The notes under the pieces: model-generated
The model's database searches: none
The model's input: only the letters and a program-made list of their open reading frames with translations
Told to the model about the DNA's origin: nothing
Origin: Flavisolibacter ginsengisoli DSM 18119
Lineage (GTDB): Bacteria; Bacteroidota; Bacteroidia; Chitinophagales; Chitinophagaceae
Reading direction: 5' to 3'
Assembly: GCF_900129295.1 (NCBI RefSeq)
Contig: NZ_FQUU01000002.1
Span: 320,488 to 384,487, forward strand
Length of the DNA stretch: 64,000 nucleotides
Translations under genes and position numbers: made by a program
Shown here: in pieces, positions 53,395-60,942 of the stretch
Layout of the letters: each line of letters starts with the position of its first letter
How positions within the stretch are numbered: the stretch's first letter is position 1

Positions 53395-53964
53395 TCAATT
53401 ACTGCTGCGGGGCTTCATTTCCGCCTTTATCTCCTCCATTAATCCCACCTGTACATTTTGGATTTCAAACATAGTCTTCATTTGCTCTGCTATCAACAGA
53501 TCTAGCTTTTGGTGTAGATTTCGAACTTCTATCTCGGATTTTAAATTGACCAGGTAATCGTTAATGGCTCTCCGTCGATCCTTCTCTTCCTTGCGATTTT
53601 GGCTCATCATTATTATGGGCGCTTGTAGAGCAGCTATTGTAGAAAGAATGAGATTAAGTAAAATAAAGGGATAGGGATCAAAAGGCTTTCTTATCATATA
53701 AAGATTTAGAATGATCCAGAGCAGCATCAAAACCAAAAAGAACAGGATGAATAACCAGCTTCCACCAAATGAGGCAATTTTATCAGCAAGCCTTTTATCA
53801 AAGCCAGGATTCTTATCTTCAAATTCGTAAAGTTTTTCAGATATTAGTTTTTCTTCTTCAATAGATTTAATAACAATTTCATTAAGCTTCTGCAACTGTT
53901 GATTTTCAGTTTCTAAAAGCTCCTGCAATTCTTTACTTCTTTCCAATTTTGTATTTCTATTCAT
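53395..53964 (-). CDS. DUF1003 membrane protein
   Basis: The 189-residue protein has an N-terminal coiled-coil-like helix (ELQELLETENQQLQKLNE), then two membrane helices of DUF1003 (IASFGGSWLFILFFLVLMLL, DPYPFILLNLILSTIAALQA) followed by MMSQNRKEEKDR. The DPYPFILLNL-x-LS...APIIMMSQNR motif is the family signature. Role unknown. Its ATG overlaps the stop of the universal stress protein gene upstream (ATGA), so both share the promoter at 54797. Confidence 0.88.
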   Translation of the reverse strand: MNRNTKLERSKELQELLETENQQLQKLNEIVIKSIEEEKLISEKLYEFEDKNPGFDKRLADKIASFGGSWLFILFFLVLMLLWIILNLYMIRKPFDPYPFILLNLILSTIAALQAPIIMMSQNRKEEKDRRRAINDYLVNLKSEIEVRNLHQKLDLLIAEQMKTMFEIQNVQVGLMEEIKAEMKPRSSN

Positions 53965-54779
53965 TTATGTGCAATGAAAACCGGCAACTTCAGGGATTGA
54001 ATAATATCTGATGCAAAGCTTTTATGAAACATTTGAGATAGTGCTGAACGCCCAAATGCACCAAAAACAGCCAGGGCACCTTTCTTTTCACTTATCCAAT
54101 CATCAAAGAATTTCCTGTGTGCAACTTTAAGTTTAAAGAACTCAATGTTTGGAAAATGCTGGTTTACCAATTCTTCCATATTTTCCTTATCGGGCATGAG
54201 TTCATCGCCTGAATTTGAATAAACAAGCAATGAAGGTGCTGATGTTAACTCGGGAAACAAGTAAGCAAACTGCTTAATAGCATATACCGCAGACTCAGTT
54301 CCATCATAAGTTAATAAAGTGCTTTGAGGGAAATCATAATGTTCAGGTACAATCAATATTGGACACTCCGCCATTTTCAAAGTTTCACGCATGTAATCAT
54401 TCATTTCTATACCCATATTATTATAAAACACTTCTCCCCCTAACAGCAACAAATCCGCAAAACGTGTTTCTTTCCTAAGCTCTGCCATAGCGAACCCATA
54501 AAAGTTTTTATGAACACGAAACTTTATATTATTTAGCTGACATAATTCTTCAAAATGCCTTATATTTTTTTGAACCAATGTAGTATCTTCATCTTCCACC
54601 AAGGGTATTACCATACCCCCGGCCACGCCCACTGAGTAACTCCATAAATTGGCATAATCCACCTGAGGCATAAAAGCTGCAGTTACTAAAACCGGTTGCA
54701 ATTCATTAATTCGCATTACGAATTCAAATGCACCTTCTGAAAAGTTGGTACCATCAAAAGCAAGCAAGATCTTTTTCAT
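53961..54779 (-). CDS. Universal stress protein, tandem Usp domains
   Basis: The 272-residue protein has two Usp halves. The first begins MKKILLAFDGTNFSEGAFEF. The second starts about residue 150 (STLLTYDGTESAVYAIKQFA) and ends with GAFGRSALSQMFHKSFASDI, which resembles the ATP-binding G-x-x-G-(9)-G-S/T pattern in weakened form. Tandem Usp proteins are typical of hypoxia/starvation regulons. It forms a two-gene unit with DUF1003 and has a close paralogue at 56805. Confidence 0.88.
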   Translation of the reverse strand: MKKILLAFDGTNFSEGAFEFVMRINELQPVLVTAAFMPQVDYANLWSYSVGVAGGMVIPLVEDEDTTLVQKNIRHFEELCQLNNIKFRVHKNFYGFAMAELRKETRFADLLLLGGEVFYNNMGIEMNDYMRETLKMAECPILIVPEHYDFPQSTLLTYDGTESAVYAIKQFAYLFPELTSAPSLLVYSNSGDELMPDKENMEELVNQHFPNIEFFKLKVAHRKFFDDWISEKKGALAVFGAFGRSALSQMFHKSFASDIIQSLKLPVFIAHK

Positions 54780-54796
54780 AACACCTGATTATAATA

Positions 54797-54861
54797 CAAA
54801 CTATGACTAAATTCTACCAGGAACAATGACCAAATAACACTTGCTTCACTGATTATTATCA
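54797..54861 (-). promoter_or_regulatory. Operator-promoter of the universal stress protein-DUF1003 unit
   Basis: The minus-strand box TAGTTTG (54803-54797) is preceded at 23 bp by TGACCAAATAAC (54827-54838), an operator with one good half. A perfect operator TGATTATTATCA follows at 54850-54861, 23 bp from the first (elsewhere 22). Confidence 0.55.
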
Positions 54862-54893
54862 TTACAGCTCATCTTCCAGTGCAAGTCTTTAAC

Positions 54894-54958
54894 TGACAGC
54901 AATTACGATTCGCTGTGATGGTCGTCATTGAAACACTCATACTGTCTTAATATGTTTG
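54894..54958 (+). promoter_or_regulatory. Tandem-operator promoter of the baeRF-like gene
   Basis: TGACAGCAATTA (54894-54905, one mismatch) and TGATGGTCGTCA (54916-54927) lie 22 bp apart. The second is 23 bp before the perfect -7 box TATGTTTG (54951-54958). This places the transcript start near 54962, downstream of the first two in-frame start codons. Confidence 0.82.
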
Positions 54959-54981
54959 CCTCGAACATAAAAAACAACTTT

Positions 54982-56118
54982 ATGTATATTACTTCCCCCC
55001 GGCTTACCCACGAAGAAATGGATATGCTGCAGACCAACGAAAATGATACTTGCATATCAATAATTCTCCCTTCCCATAATAACTGGACAGCAGGATCGAA
55101 ATCTATAAACCTGGACCGATCGATTCAAAAAGCTATAGACCAATTAAACCTGTCATATCCAGATTCGAAAGAAGAACTGGAAGGAAAGCTTAAGCACCTG
55201 GCCAATAATGTCATACTTGAACAATATCCTTTGGGCCTTGGTTTATTTGTAAGCGAGAAGATTGAATATTGTGTTCAATTCCCCTTTATTGTAGAAGAAA
55301 AAATAAGTATTAGCAATCATTTTGAATTGAAAGACCTGTTATACAAGGTTAATTATTCAAACCCGTATTACGTGCTTTTACTGGATGAAAAACAAGCCTG
55401 CCTATATACAGGAGAGTTTAACATAATTCATAAAGTGCAGGATGCCAATTTCCCTCTTATCTATACGGAGGACTTTGAATACGAGAAAGCATCCAGGACA
55501 AATTCGTATTCTGGCAGGGCAACCATCAGCAGTTTTGAAAAAGACAAAAGTGCTGTACAAAAGAGCCGCTACCTTTCATTCTTAAAGTCTGTAGATGATT
55601 TGCTTGATATTTATATTTCTAAAAATGATAGCCAGGTTATTATTTGTGGCGTAAAAAGCGTTACAGCTTCATTTCTTAATCATTCTAAACATGATGACAA
55701 AATAATAGGTGTGCAGCATGGTAATTATAGTCATCTAAATGAATTTGAATTAGGACTATTGGTATCACCTTTACTGCTGGCCACACAGGAAGAAAAAATG
55801 CTTGAAGAAATATCTGATCTTGAAGAAAAGAAAGGCGAAGGATTAGCGGAAGAAGGTATTTCCGATGTATGGGCAGCAATTACTGACGGACGGGGATACA
55901 TTTTACTTGTGGAAAGGGATTATGATGTTAAAGTATATTATGATAAAAGTTATCCCTTGGAAATACAGATGACGCCTTCCAAACAGTCGCCTGGCATTTT
56001 AGAGAACGCGGTTGACAAGGTTATAGAAATGCATTTGAACAAAAAAGGAAAAGTACTGATCCTAAATAATGGCATGCTGGCTGGTCATAAGCAAATTGCA
56101 CTTATTACCCGTTATTGA
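54982..56118 (+). CDS. baeRF family 3 protein (archaeo-eukaryotic release-factor-like)
   Basis: This 378-residue protein resembles bacterial eRF1-like proteins: CISIILPSHNNWTAGSKSIN at the N-terminus, a YYVLLLDEKQACLYTGEF strand pair, and a C-terminal RNase-H-like/eL30-like part (ISDVWAAITDGRGYILLVER, GKVLILNNGMLAGHKQIA). baeRF proteins are proposed to act on stalled or hibernating ribosomes; Rv2629 of the DosR regulon is a relative. I choose ATG 54982: TTG 54928 and ATG 54952 lie upstream of or inside the -7 box at 54951-54958. Confidence 0.82.
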   Translation: MYITSPRLTHEEMDMLQTNENDTCISIILPSHNNWTAGSKSINLDRSIQKAIDQLNLSYPDSKEELEGKLKHLANNVILEQYPLGLGLFVSEKIEYCVQFPFIVEEKISISNHFELKDLLYKVNYSNPYYVLLLDEKQACLYTGEFNIIHKVQDANFPLIYTEDFEYEKASRTNSYSGRATISSFEKDKSAVQKSRYLSFLKSVDDLLDIYISKNDSQVIICGVKSVTASFLNHSKHDDKIIGVQHGNYSHLNEFELGLLVSPLLLATQEEKMLEEISDLEEKKGEGLAEEGISDVWAAITDGRGYILLVERDYDVKVYYDKSYPLEIQMTPSKQSPGILENAVDKVIEMHLNKKGKVLILNNGMLAGHKQIALITRY

Positions 56119-56296
56119 TATTTTTGATATCCATCGTGTATTATAATACAATGTGCTTCAAATGTAAATAGGAAATGAAATAAATATTTAGGTCTATTCT
56201 TTATTATTAAAGTGATTGTCTAACTATAGAAACAAATGATTGAATTAAACAAGTACATACTGTACCCATTAATATTTATATTAAACTTCAACCCAA

Positions 56297-56770
56297 ATGT
56301 TTGGAAAATTAACAGCAGAGCAGATTGAACAGGTGTTACAAAATCAGCTCCTGGGCCACCTGGCTTGTCATGCAGATGATCAAACCTATCTCGTTCCAAT
56401 AAGCTATGCTTATGAAAACAATTCGCTGTATGTTCATTCTGAAGATGGTATGAAAATAAAAATGATGCGGAAAAATCCGAAGGTATGCGTCCAGGTAGAT
56501 GAACGCCAGGATATGTCCAATTGGAGAAGCGTAATTGGATGGGGAAAGTTTTCAGAAATTACAAATGAGGAAGAAAGGAAAAAAGCTTTGCAATTATTAG
56601 TAAACCGCCAGCTCCCCATTCTTTCCAGCTCAACTACTCATCTTGGCAGCAATTGGCCTTTCTCTTCCAATGATGAAACGGTTATTCCAGGTATTGTATT
56701 TAAAATAACACTGGATAAAAAAACCGGGAGGTTTGAAGAAAATAAGGTTTCGCCCCAATTTGCCGGTTAA
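56297..56770 (+). CDS. Pyridoxamine 5'-phosphate oxidase-like flavin-binding protein
   Basis: The 157-residue split-barrel protein is a paralogue of the 42962 product: MFGKLTAEQIEQVLQNQLLG, CHADDQTYLVPISYAYENNS, LYVHSEDGMKIKMMRKNPKV, then SNWRSVIGWGKFSEI. It probably binds a flavin and may handle reactive carbonyls or redox stress. It is convergent with the second universal stress gene. The promoter is uncertain: a near-operator lies at 56237-56248 but the -7 box is not well placed. Confidence 0.85.
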   Translation: MFGKLTAEQIEQVLQNQLLGHLACHADDQTYLVPISYAYENNSLYVHSEDGMKIKMMRKNPKVCVQVDERQDMSNWRSVIGWGKFSEITNEEERKKALQLLVNRQLPILSSSTTHLGSNWPFSSNDETVIPGIVFKITLDKKTGRFEENKVSPQFAG

Positions 56771-56804
56771 ATCATTCCATTTGGTTTTGAATATTTTCAG
56801 GAAA

Positions 56805-57626
56805 TTATAAATGCGCAATAAATACAGGAATATGCCTTTCTTCAATGATGCCTTCTGCAAAACTTCTTTTTAAAAACTGTGATATGGCAGAACGTCCAAA
56901 TGATCCACTTACCAAAACTGAATTGCGATTTGCCATCACCCATTTGGTAAAATCTTTTTTGGGATCTACATCAAGTTTTAAAAGTTCAAGATCAGTAAAA
57001 TGTTGCGTTGCTAGTTCTTCAATATATATTTCATCCGGCAAATGATCCTGGGTATCATTCTTAGAAAAAACCAAAACCGTTTTATTTCTACAAAGCTCAG
57101 GAAATAAATAAGCAAACTGCTTAATGGCAAAAACACAATCACGGCTTCCATCATATGCAAGAATGTTAAATTCCGGAAACTCATATTTACCAGGTACCAC
57201 CATAACAGGGCATTCGGCTTCATGCAATGCCTCTTTGAGATAGTCTATAGGGTTTACACCTACCTGATTTTGATAAAACGCATCACTCTCAATTATAAGA
57301 AGATCTGCAAAACGTGTTTCTTTTTTCAATTCGGGAATAGCAAATTTACCCTGGTCATTATGTACTCGGTAAGTTATTCCATTATGTAAACACATATTTT
57401 CAAACTGAGCAATAGAACTTTCCACCACGTCAGGGACTTCTTCTACTAATGGAACAAAGGCAGGTCCTGCCATGCCCGCTGTATAGCTCCATAAATTGGT
57501 ATAACTGGTCTCAGTCATAAATACTCCGGTAAGAAGAACTGGTTGCAATTCATTAATTCTCCTGGCAAACTCAAATCCTGCAGAAGAAAAATGCCCTCCA
57601 TTGAAAGCTATAATTATCTTTTTCAT
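56805..57626 (-). CDS. Universal stress protein, tandem Usp domains
   Basis: The 273-residue paralogue of the 53961 product (for example IIIAFNGGHFSSAGFEFARR, RFADLLIIESDAFYQNQVG, ILAYDGSRDCVFAIKQFAYL, GSFGRSAISQFLKRSFAEGI). Both share the NLWSY-x-A/V-GMAGP insertion after the first Usp start. Presence of two such copies points to a local duplication with separate regulation. The promoter has tandem operators (57656-57720). Confidence 0.88.
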   Translation of the reverse strand: MKKIIIAFNGGHFSSAGFEFARRINELQPVLLTGVFMTETSYTNLWSYTAGMAGPAFVPLVEEVPDVVESSIAQFENMCLHNGITYRVHNDQGKFAIPELKKETRFADLLIIESDAFYQNQVGVNPIDYLKEALHEAECPVMVVPGKYEFPEFNILAYDGSRDCVFAIKQFAYLFPELCRNKTVLVFSKNDTQDHLPDEIYIEELATQHFTDLELLKLDVDPKKDFTKWVMANRNSVLVSGSFGRSAISQFLKRSFAEGIIEERHIPVFIAHL

Positions 57627-57655
57627 TAAAAATATTTTAGTTTAAATCACTTGAA

Positions 57656-57720
57656 CTAAACTAATACATACAGTTAATTTATTTTATGACTAATCAGCGT
57701 CTATAAACTGATTATGGTTA
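57656..57720 (-). promoter_or_regulatory. Tandem-operator promoter of the second universal stress gene
   Basis: The minus-strand box TAGTTTAG (57663-57656) is preceded at 23 bp by TGACTAATCAGC (57687-57698, one good half) and, 22 bp further, by TGATTATGGTTA (57709-57720, one mismatch). The copies are degenerate but the spacing is exact. Confidence 0.55.
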
Positions 57721-57820
57721 GCCTAAAAGAAGAGGCAGAATAGAAATTCCGCCACTTATAAGATCCAGATATTAATTGAAAAACCTTAGTAAAGCTCATT
57801 AACCGACTCTATGTTTTCTA

Positions 57821-57884
57821 TGACTGTTATTGACTTGTTTTATGATGGTTATCAGTACAAACACAATGCAGTTATATACTTTTA
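57821..57884 (+). promoter_or_regulatory. Orphan tandem operators with no gene in the predicted direction
   Basis: TGACTGTTATTG (57821-57832, one half) and the perfect TGATGGTTATCA (57843-57854) are 22 bp apart. A -7-like TACTTTTA (57877-57884) lies 22 bp downstream on the plus strand. The region to the right holds the 3' end of the minus-strand DUF892 gene, so a transcript from here would be non-coding or antisense. Leftward, no -7 box is placed. Confidence 0.45.
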
Positions 57885-57953
57885 TAAGTATAATTTTTAT
57901 GATGTTACTTTCATTGCATTTGTTGTATTATGGCGAATGATATTATCGCAGAT

Positions 57954-58469
57954 TCAATCAATGATGGGAGATTTTGCCAACGGATTGATCTCCTGTTCTG
58001 CTAAAAAATTTAATCTTGAATCAATATCCTTTTCGTCCTTTTCACTGGCATAAAATTCTGCAGCTGTTATATCAAGATCAAGAACTTGCGCAAAGGCAGC
58101 TATCGTACCATACACACATATCTTATAATGAATCATTTCCTGTATACTGGAAAGTAGAAGAGCATCAATTATTTCAGCATCTCTGCAATCGCTCATTTTT
58201 TCATTTACCTCATCAATGAAAGCTTGCGCTACAATATTCTGAACATCGAAATCAATAAGCTTCTTTCGTTCAAAAAATTTAAGTATTCCATCTACATGGT
58301 ATTTTATGTAAACAAGATAGTGTTCCATTACAACTTTCAGCCGAGCGGATTTTATTCTGTCAATCCATCCCGGAAGTGCGCTTATAAGCTGGTTTTCGCA
58401 ATAAAGGATCTTACGTGTATCATATATCAACAAATCATGCAATGTACCTATGGTTGCAATCTTTTTCAT
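57954..58469 (-). CDS. DUF892-family (YciE/YciF) ferritin-like protein
   Basis: The 171-residue all-helical protein follows the DUF892 pattern: TLHDLLIYDTRKILYCENQL with the Glu of the AE-QL position, a middle MEHYLVYIKYHVDGI helix, the SIQEMIHYKICVYGTIAAFA helix replacing EHYEI-x-YGTL, and a last helix EKDEKDIDSRLNFLAEQEIN. These proteins have a ferritin-like diiron fold and are induced by osmotic or general stress. It is divergent from the PEBP gene with shared operators. Confidence 0.82.
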   Translation of the reverse strand: MKKIATIGTLHDLLIYDTRKILYCENQLISALPGWIDRIKSARLKVVMEHYLVYIKYHVDGILKFFERKKLIDFDVQNIVAQAFIDEVNEKMSDCRDAEIIDALLLSSIQEMIHYKICVYGTIAAFAQVLDLDITAAEFYASEKDEKDIDSRLNFLAEQEINPLAKSPIID

Positions 58470-58482
58470 AATGACCTTTATT

Positions 58483-58578
58483 TAAACTTAATACTGTTAA
58501 TGCTTGCTGCCAATGACAGGCATCATTCTTTTCTTTGATGACGCTCATTGATATACTTCACATTATTGGTTTGCTTTG
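58483..58578. promoter_or_regulatory. Divergent promoters sharing tandem TGA-N6-TCA operators
   Basis: TGACAGGCATCA (58514-58525) and TGATGACGCTCA (58536-58547) are 22 bp apart and both perfect. The left is 23 bp from the minus-strand box TAAGTTTA (58490-58483, DUF892). The right is 23 bp from the plus-strand box TTGCTTTG (58571-58578, PEBP), the same box as at 12739. Confidence 0.82.
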
Positions 58579-58638
58579 GTATCATTAAGATTTAAAGTAT
58601 TGCTTTAGTATAGAATTTCACACACCTAAATTTCAGAC

Positions 58639-59133
58639 ATGTCAAACTTATCACGGCAATTTGAGCCTTCAAAAGCAATTGACTATAAGGTATTAAATGT
58701 AAACAGCCCATCATTTGAAGCTGGCCACATGATACCAATAGAATATACATGTGATGGCAGGAATACAAACCCACCACTTGAAATTGAGCATATTCCCCAT
58801 GAAGCCAGGAGTCTTGCCATTATTATGGATGATCCTGATGCCAGGTATAATCCTTTTGTCCATTGGGTTATATGGAATATTCCAATAACTAAACATATAC
58901 ATGAAGGTTTCAACCATGGCATAAACGGAATTAATGATTTTGGAAGAACACGTTATGAAGGCCCTTGTCCGCCCACTGGTATTCACAAGTATTATATTAA
59001 AGTATATGCTCTGAATGGGATACTCGATCTGCCCCCAGGCAGTAGTAAAAAACAACTTGAAAAAGCTATGTCTGATCAAATAATTGCATTTGGTGAACTT
59101 ACCGGTCAATACCAAAGGAAAAATTCAAAATAG
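58639..59133 (+). CDS. YbhB/YbcL family PEBP (Raf-kinase-inhibitor-like) protein
   Basis: The 164-residue protein has the PEBP signatures IPIEYTCDGRNTNPPLEIEH, LAIIMDDPDARYNPFVHWVI and the GPCPPTGIHKYYIKVYALNG strand. Bacterial members bind small anionic ligands; no inhibitor role is proven. The leader is about 57 bases long from the predicted start near 58582. Confidence 0.93.
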   Translation: MSNLSRQFEPSKAIDYKVLNVNSPSFEAGHMIPIEYTCDGRNTNPPLEIEHIPHEARSLAIIMDDPDARYNPFVHWVIWNIPITKHIHEGFNHGINGINDFGRTRYEGPCPPTGIHKYYIKVYALNGILDLPPGSSKKQLEKAMSDQIIAFGELTGQYQRKNSK

Positions 59134-59478
59134 AATTTAAGATGATAAGTTAAAACTGAAGTTTTTTATATTGATTACTAGATTTAAATTTAGTCTCATC
59201 ATTAATACATATCCACGAGTAACAATATCTGCTTCCTCAAATTAGAACTATTTATTTTTTCTGGTCCTTACATTAAAGGATGTCCTAGTCTATTATAAAC
59301 CTTTTGAATAGCTTAATTTTGAGTGAGTAAACTCAAATTAAAAATTGATGTTTATCAGCTGAAGGATTTGAAAAAAGGCTCACCTTGCAGGTAACGAGAT
59401 ACCAAACGGATAAAACGGATTTTAGTCAATTATAAATTTTTAGGTCTTTCCTTTCACATTTTCTAATACCTGATTATT
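59134..59478. other. Intergenic region upstream of the receiver-Crp regulator
   Basis: 345 bases. It contains the tandem operators at 59324 and 59346. No gene-like frame and no clear -7 box at the standard 23-bp distance was seen; CACCTTGC at 59381 is weak and TAAATTTT at 59433 is not linked to an operator. Confidence 0.6.
59324..59357. promoter_or_regulatory. Tandem operators upstream of the regulator gene (probable autoregulation)
   Basis: TGAGTAAACTCA (59324-59335) and TGATGTTTATCA (59346-59357) are both perfect TGA-N6-TCA sites 22 bp apart. They end 121 bases before the ATG of the response regulator-Crp gene at 59479. Unlike elsewhere, a good -7 box is not at the 23-bp position, so the effect could be repression or activation of a weak promoter. 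Confidence 0.65.
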
Positions 59479-60537
59479 ATGAAAAAGATCCTGGTCGTTG
59501 AGGATAATTTAGACATCCGTGATAATACGGCAGAGATCCTGGAAATGGCTAATTACAGGGTATTTACGGCAGAGAATGGATTGAAAGGGGTTGAATCTGC
59601 AATAGCTAACAAACCCGACCTGATTGTCTGTGACATTATGATGCCTGAATTGGATGGGTATGGGGTATTGCATGTAATTCAGCACAATCCTGAATTAAAG
59701 AGTACACCATTTATATTTTTATCAGCCAAAACAGAACCCGCGGAAGTTAGGAAAGGAATGGGCTTGGGTGCTGATGACTATATTCCAAAGCCATTTACCG
59801 CCACAGACCTTTTAAATGCAATAGAAAGCAGGCTTAAAAAAGTAGAAGTTTTAAAATCTACCATATCATCAGATATTCATGGGTTCAACCACTTGATGAG
59901 CATTACCTCGGGGAAAGAAGCCTTACAACAATTTATTGATGGCCGCAATACCAATAGATATAAAAAGAAACAGATTATATTTTCTGAGGGAAACAAGCCT
60001 ACCCGACTATATTATATCCAAAAAGGTAAGGTCAAGATCATTAAATCCAATGATGAGGGTAAAGAACTGGTTGTAAACTTATTTAACGAAGGTGATTTTT
60101 TTGGGTATACAGCTTTACTCGAAGGAACATCCTACAAAGCTTCGGCTGTTGCAATTGAAGAGTGCGAAATAGCTGAAATTCCAAAAGAGGAATTTGAAGA
60201 GTTAATGAATACTAACCCGGAGGTAACTCATAAATTTATTCAACTGCTGGCAAAGAATATAACTGAAAAAGAAAAGCAGCTATTGAACCTGGCCTATAAT
60301 TCCCTGCGAAAAAAAGTTGCAGATGCATTGATCACCCTTATGGAAAAATATAACCGAAAACTAAACGATCATTATACAATAGATATCAGCCGCGAAAACC
60401 TTGCTACAATTGCTGGTACAGCTACAGAATCTCTTATACGTACATTAAGTGATTTTAAAACCGAAAAATTACTTGAGATAATGGAAGGGCATATAATAAT
60501 ACTGAATGAGAATAAACTTCGAAAGATGATCAATTAA
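59479..60537 (+). CDS. Response regulator with receiver, cNMP-binding and Crp/Fnr-type HTH domains
   Basis: The 352-residue protein combines a receiver domain (1-125, acidic pair Glu8-Asp9, phosphorylation site Asp52 in VCDIMMPELDG, Ser82, Lys104) with a Crp-type effector domain (about 150-260) and a Crp/Fnr winged helix (about 285-345). The recognition helix ATESLIRTL keeps Glu317 and Arg321, equivalent to Glu181 and Arg185 of Crp that read the TGA core. The Fnr N-terminal cysteines are absent, so redox sensing by an Fe-S cluster is unlikely. No histidine kinase is nearby. It is the prime candidate for binding the TGA-N6-TCA operators. Confidence 0.93.
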   Translation: MKKILVVEDNLDIRDNTAEILEMANYRVFTAENGLKGVESAIANKPDLIVCDIMMPELDGYGVLHVIQHNPELKSTPFIFLSAKTEPAEVRKGMGLGADDYIPKPFTATDLLNAIESRLKKVEVLKSTISSDIHGFNHLMSITSGKEALQQFIDGRNTNRYKKKQIIFSEGNKPTRLYYIQKGKVKIIKSNDEGKELVVNLFNEGDFFGYTALLEGTSYKASAVAIEECEIAEIPKEEFEELMNTNPEVTHKFIQLLAKNITEKEKQLLNLAYNSLRKKVADALITLMEKYNRKLNDHYTIDISRENLATIAGTATESLIRTLSDFKTEKLLEIMEGHIIILNENKLRKMIN

Positions 60538-60926
60538 TTGTAATAACCAACGACACTTTCAGCCAGGAATTCATTAAATTCCTTTTTTAGATTGAATAGA
60601 ACTTCTTCAGCTTTCTCAACATCTTTTTTTAATTTCTGGTGGTTCCTGATGACTAATTCAAGTATCTGAGTATCTGTGGCAATATTTTGACTCAGGAATT
60701 TTATGTGTTGATGTATCTCATCCACAAGCCAGTGTATTGTTTCATCACTCATTATAAAATTTCCCTGGAAGTATTCAGACCTTTCTAACAATTCTTCATT
60801 GACAGCATCATTTAATATCTCAGATAAACGATTGCGGTAATAAACATTTTCTTCCCTAAAGAAATACAATATTCTTTTCCAGGATTCACATTCAAAATTA
60901 AACTGTCTGATAAATGTGGCAGGCAT
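60534..60926 (-). CDS. Hypothetical helical protein
   Basis: A 130-residue, mainly helical protein that I do not recognise. It has the pattern MPATFIRQFNFECESWKRIL, a YYRNRLSEILNDAVNEEL helix, then IHWLVDEIHQHIKFLSQNI and a KKDVEKAEEVLFNLKKEF coiled-coil-like helix. I start at ATG 60926; a TTG 33 bases upstream would overlap the protease gene. It follows the site-2 protease gene by 16 bases, probably in one unit, and overlaps the end of the convergent regulator gene by 4 bases. Confidence 0.65.
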   Translation of the reverse strand: MPATFIRQFNFECESWKRILYFFREENVYYRNRLSEILNDAVNEELLERSEYFQGNFIMSDETIHWLVDEIHQHIKFLSQNIATDTQILELVIRNHQKLKKDVEKAEEVLFNLKKEFNEFLAESVVGYYN

Positions 60927-60942
60927 ACGAATCGTTTCAATT

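Noticed and set aside
56237-56248. TGATTGAATTAA upstream of the second PNPOx gene as an operator
   Set aside because: One mismatch and the only -7-like sequence (AATATTTA) is at 22 rather than 23 bp; too weak to count in the set, although the gene content fits.
57811-58053. 80-codon plus-strand frame near the orphan operators
   Set aside because: It starts in front of the operators, overlaps the DUF892 gene on the other strand, and has no recognisable protein features.
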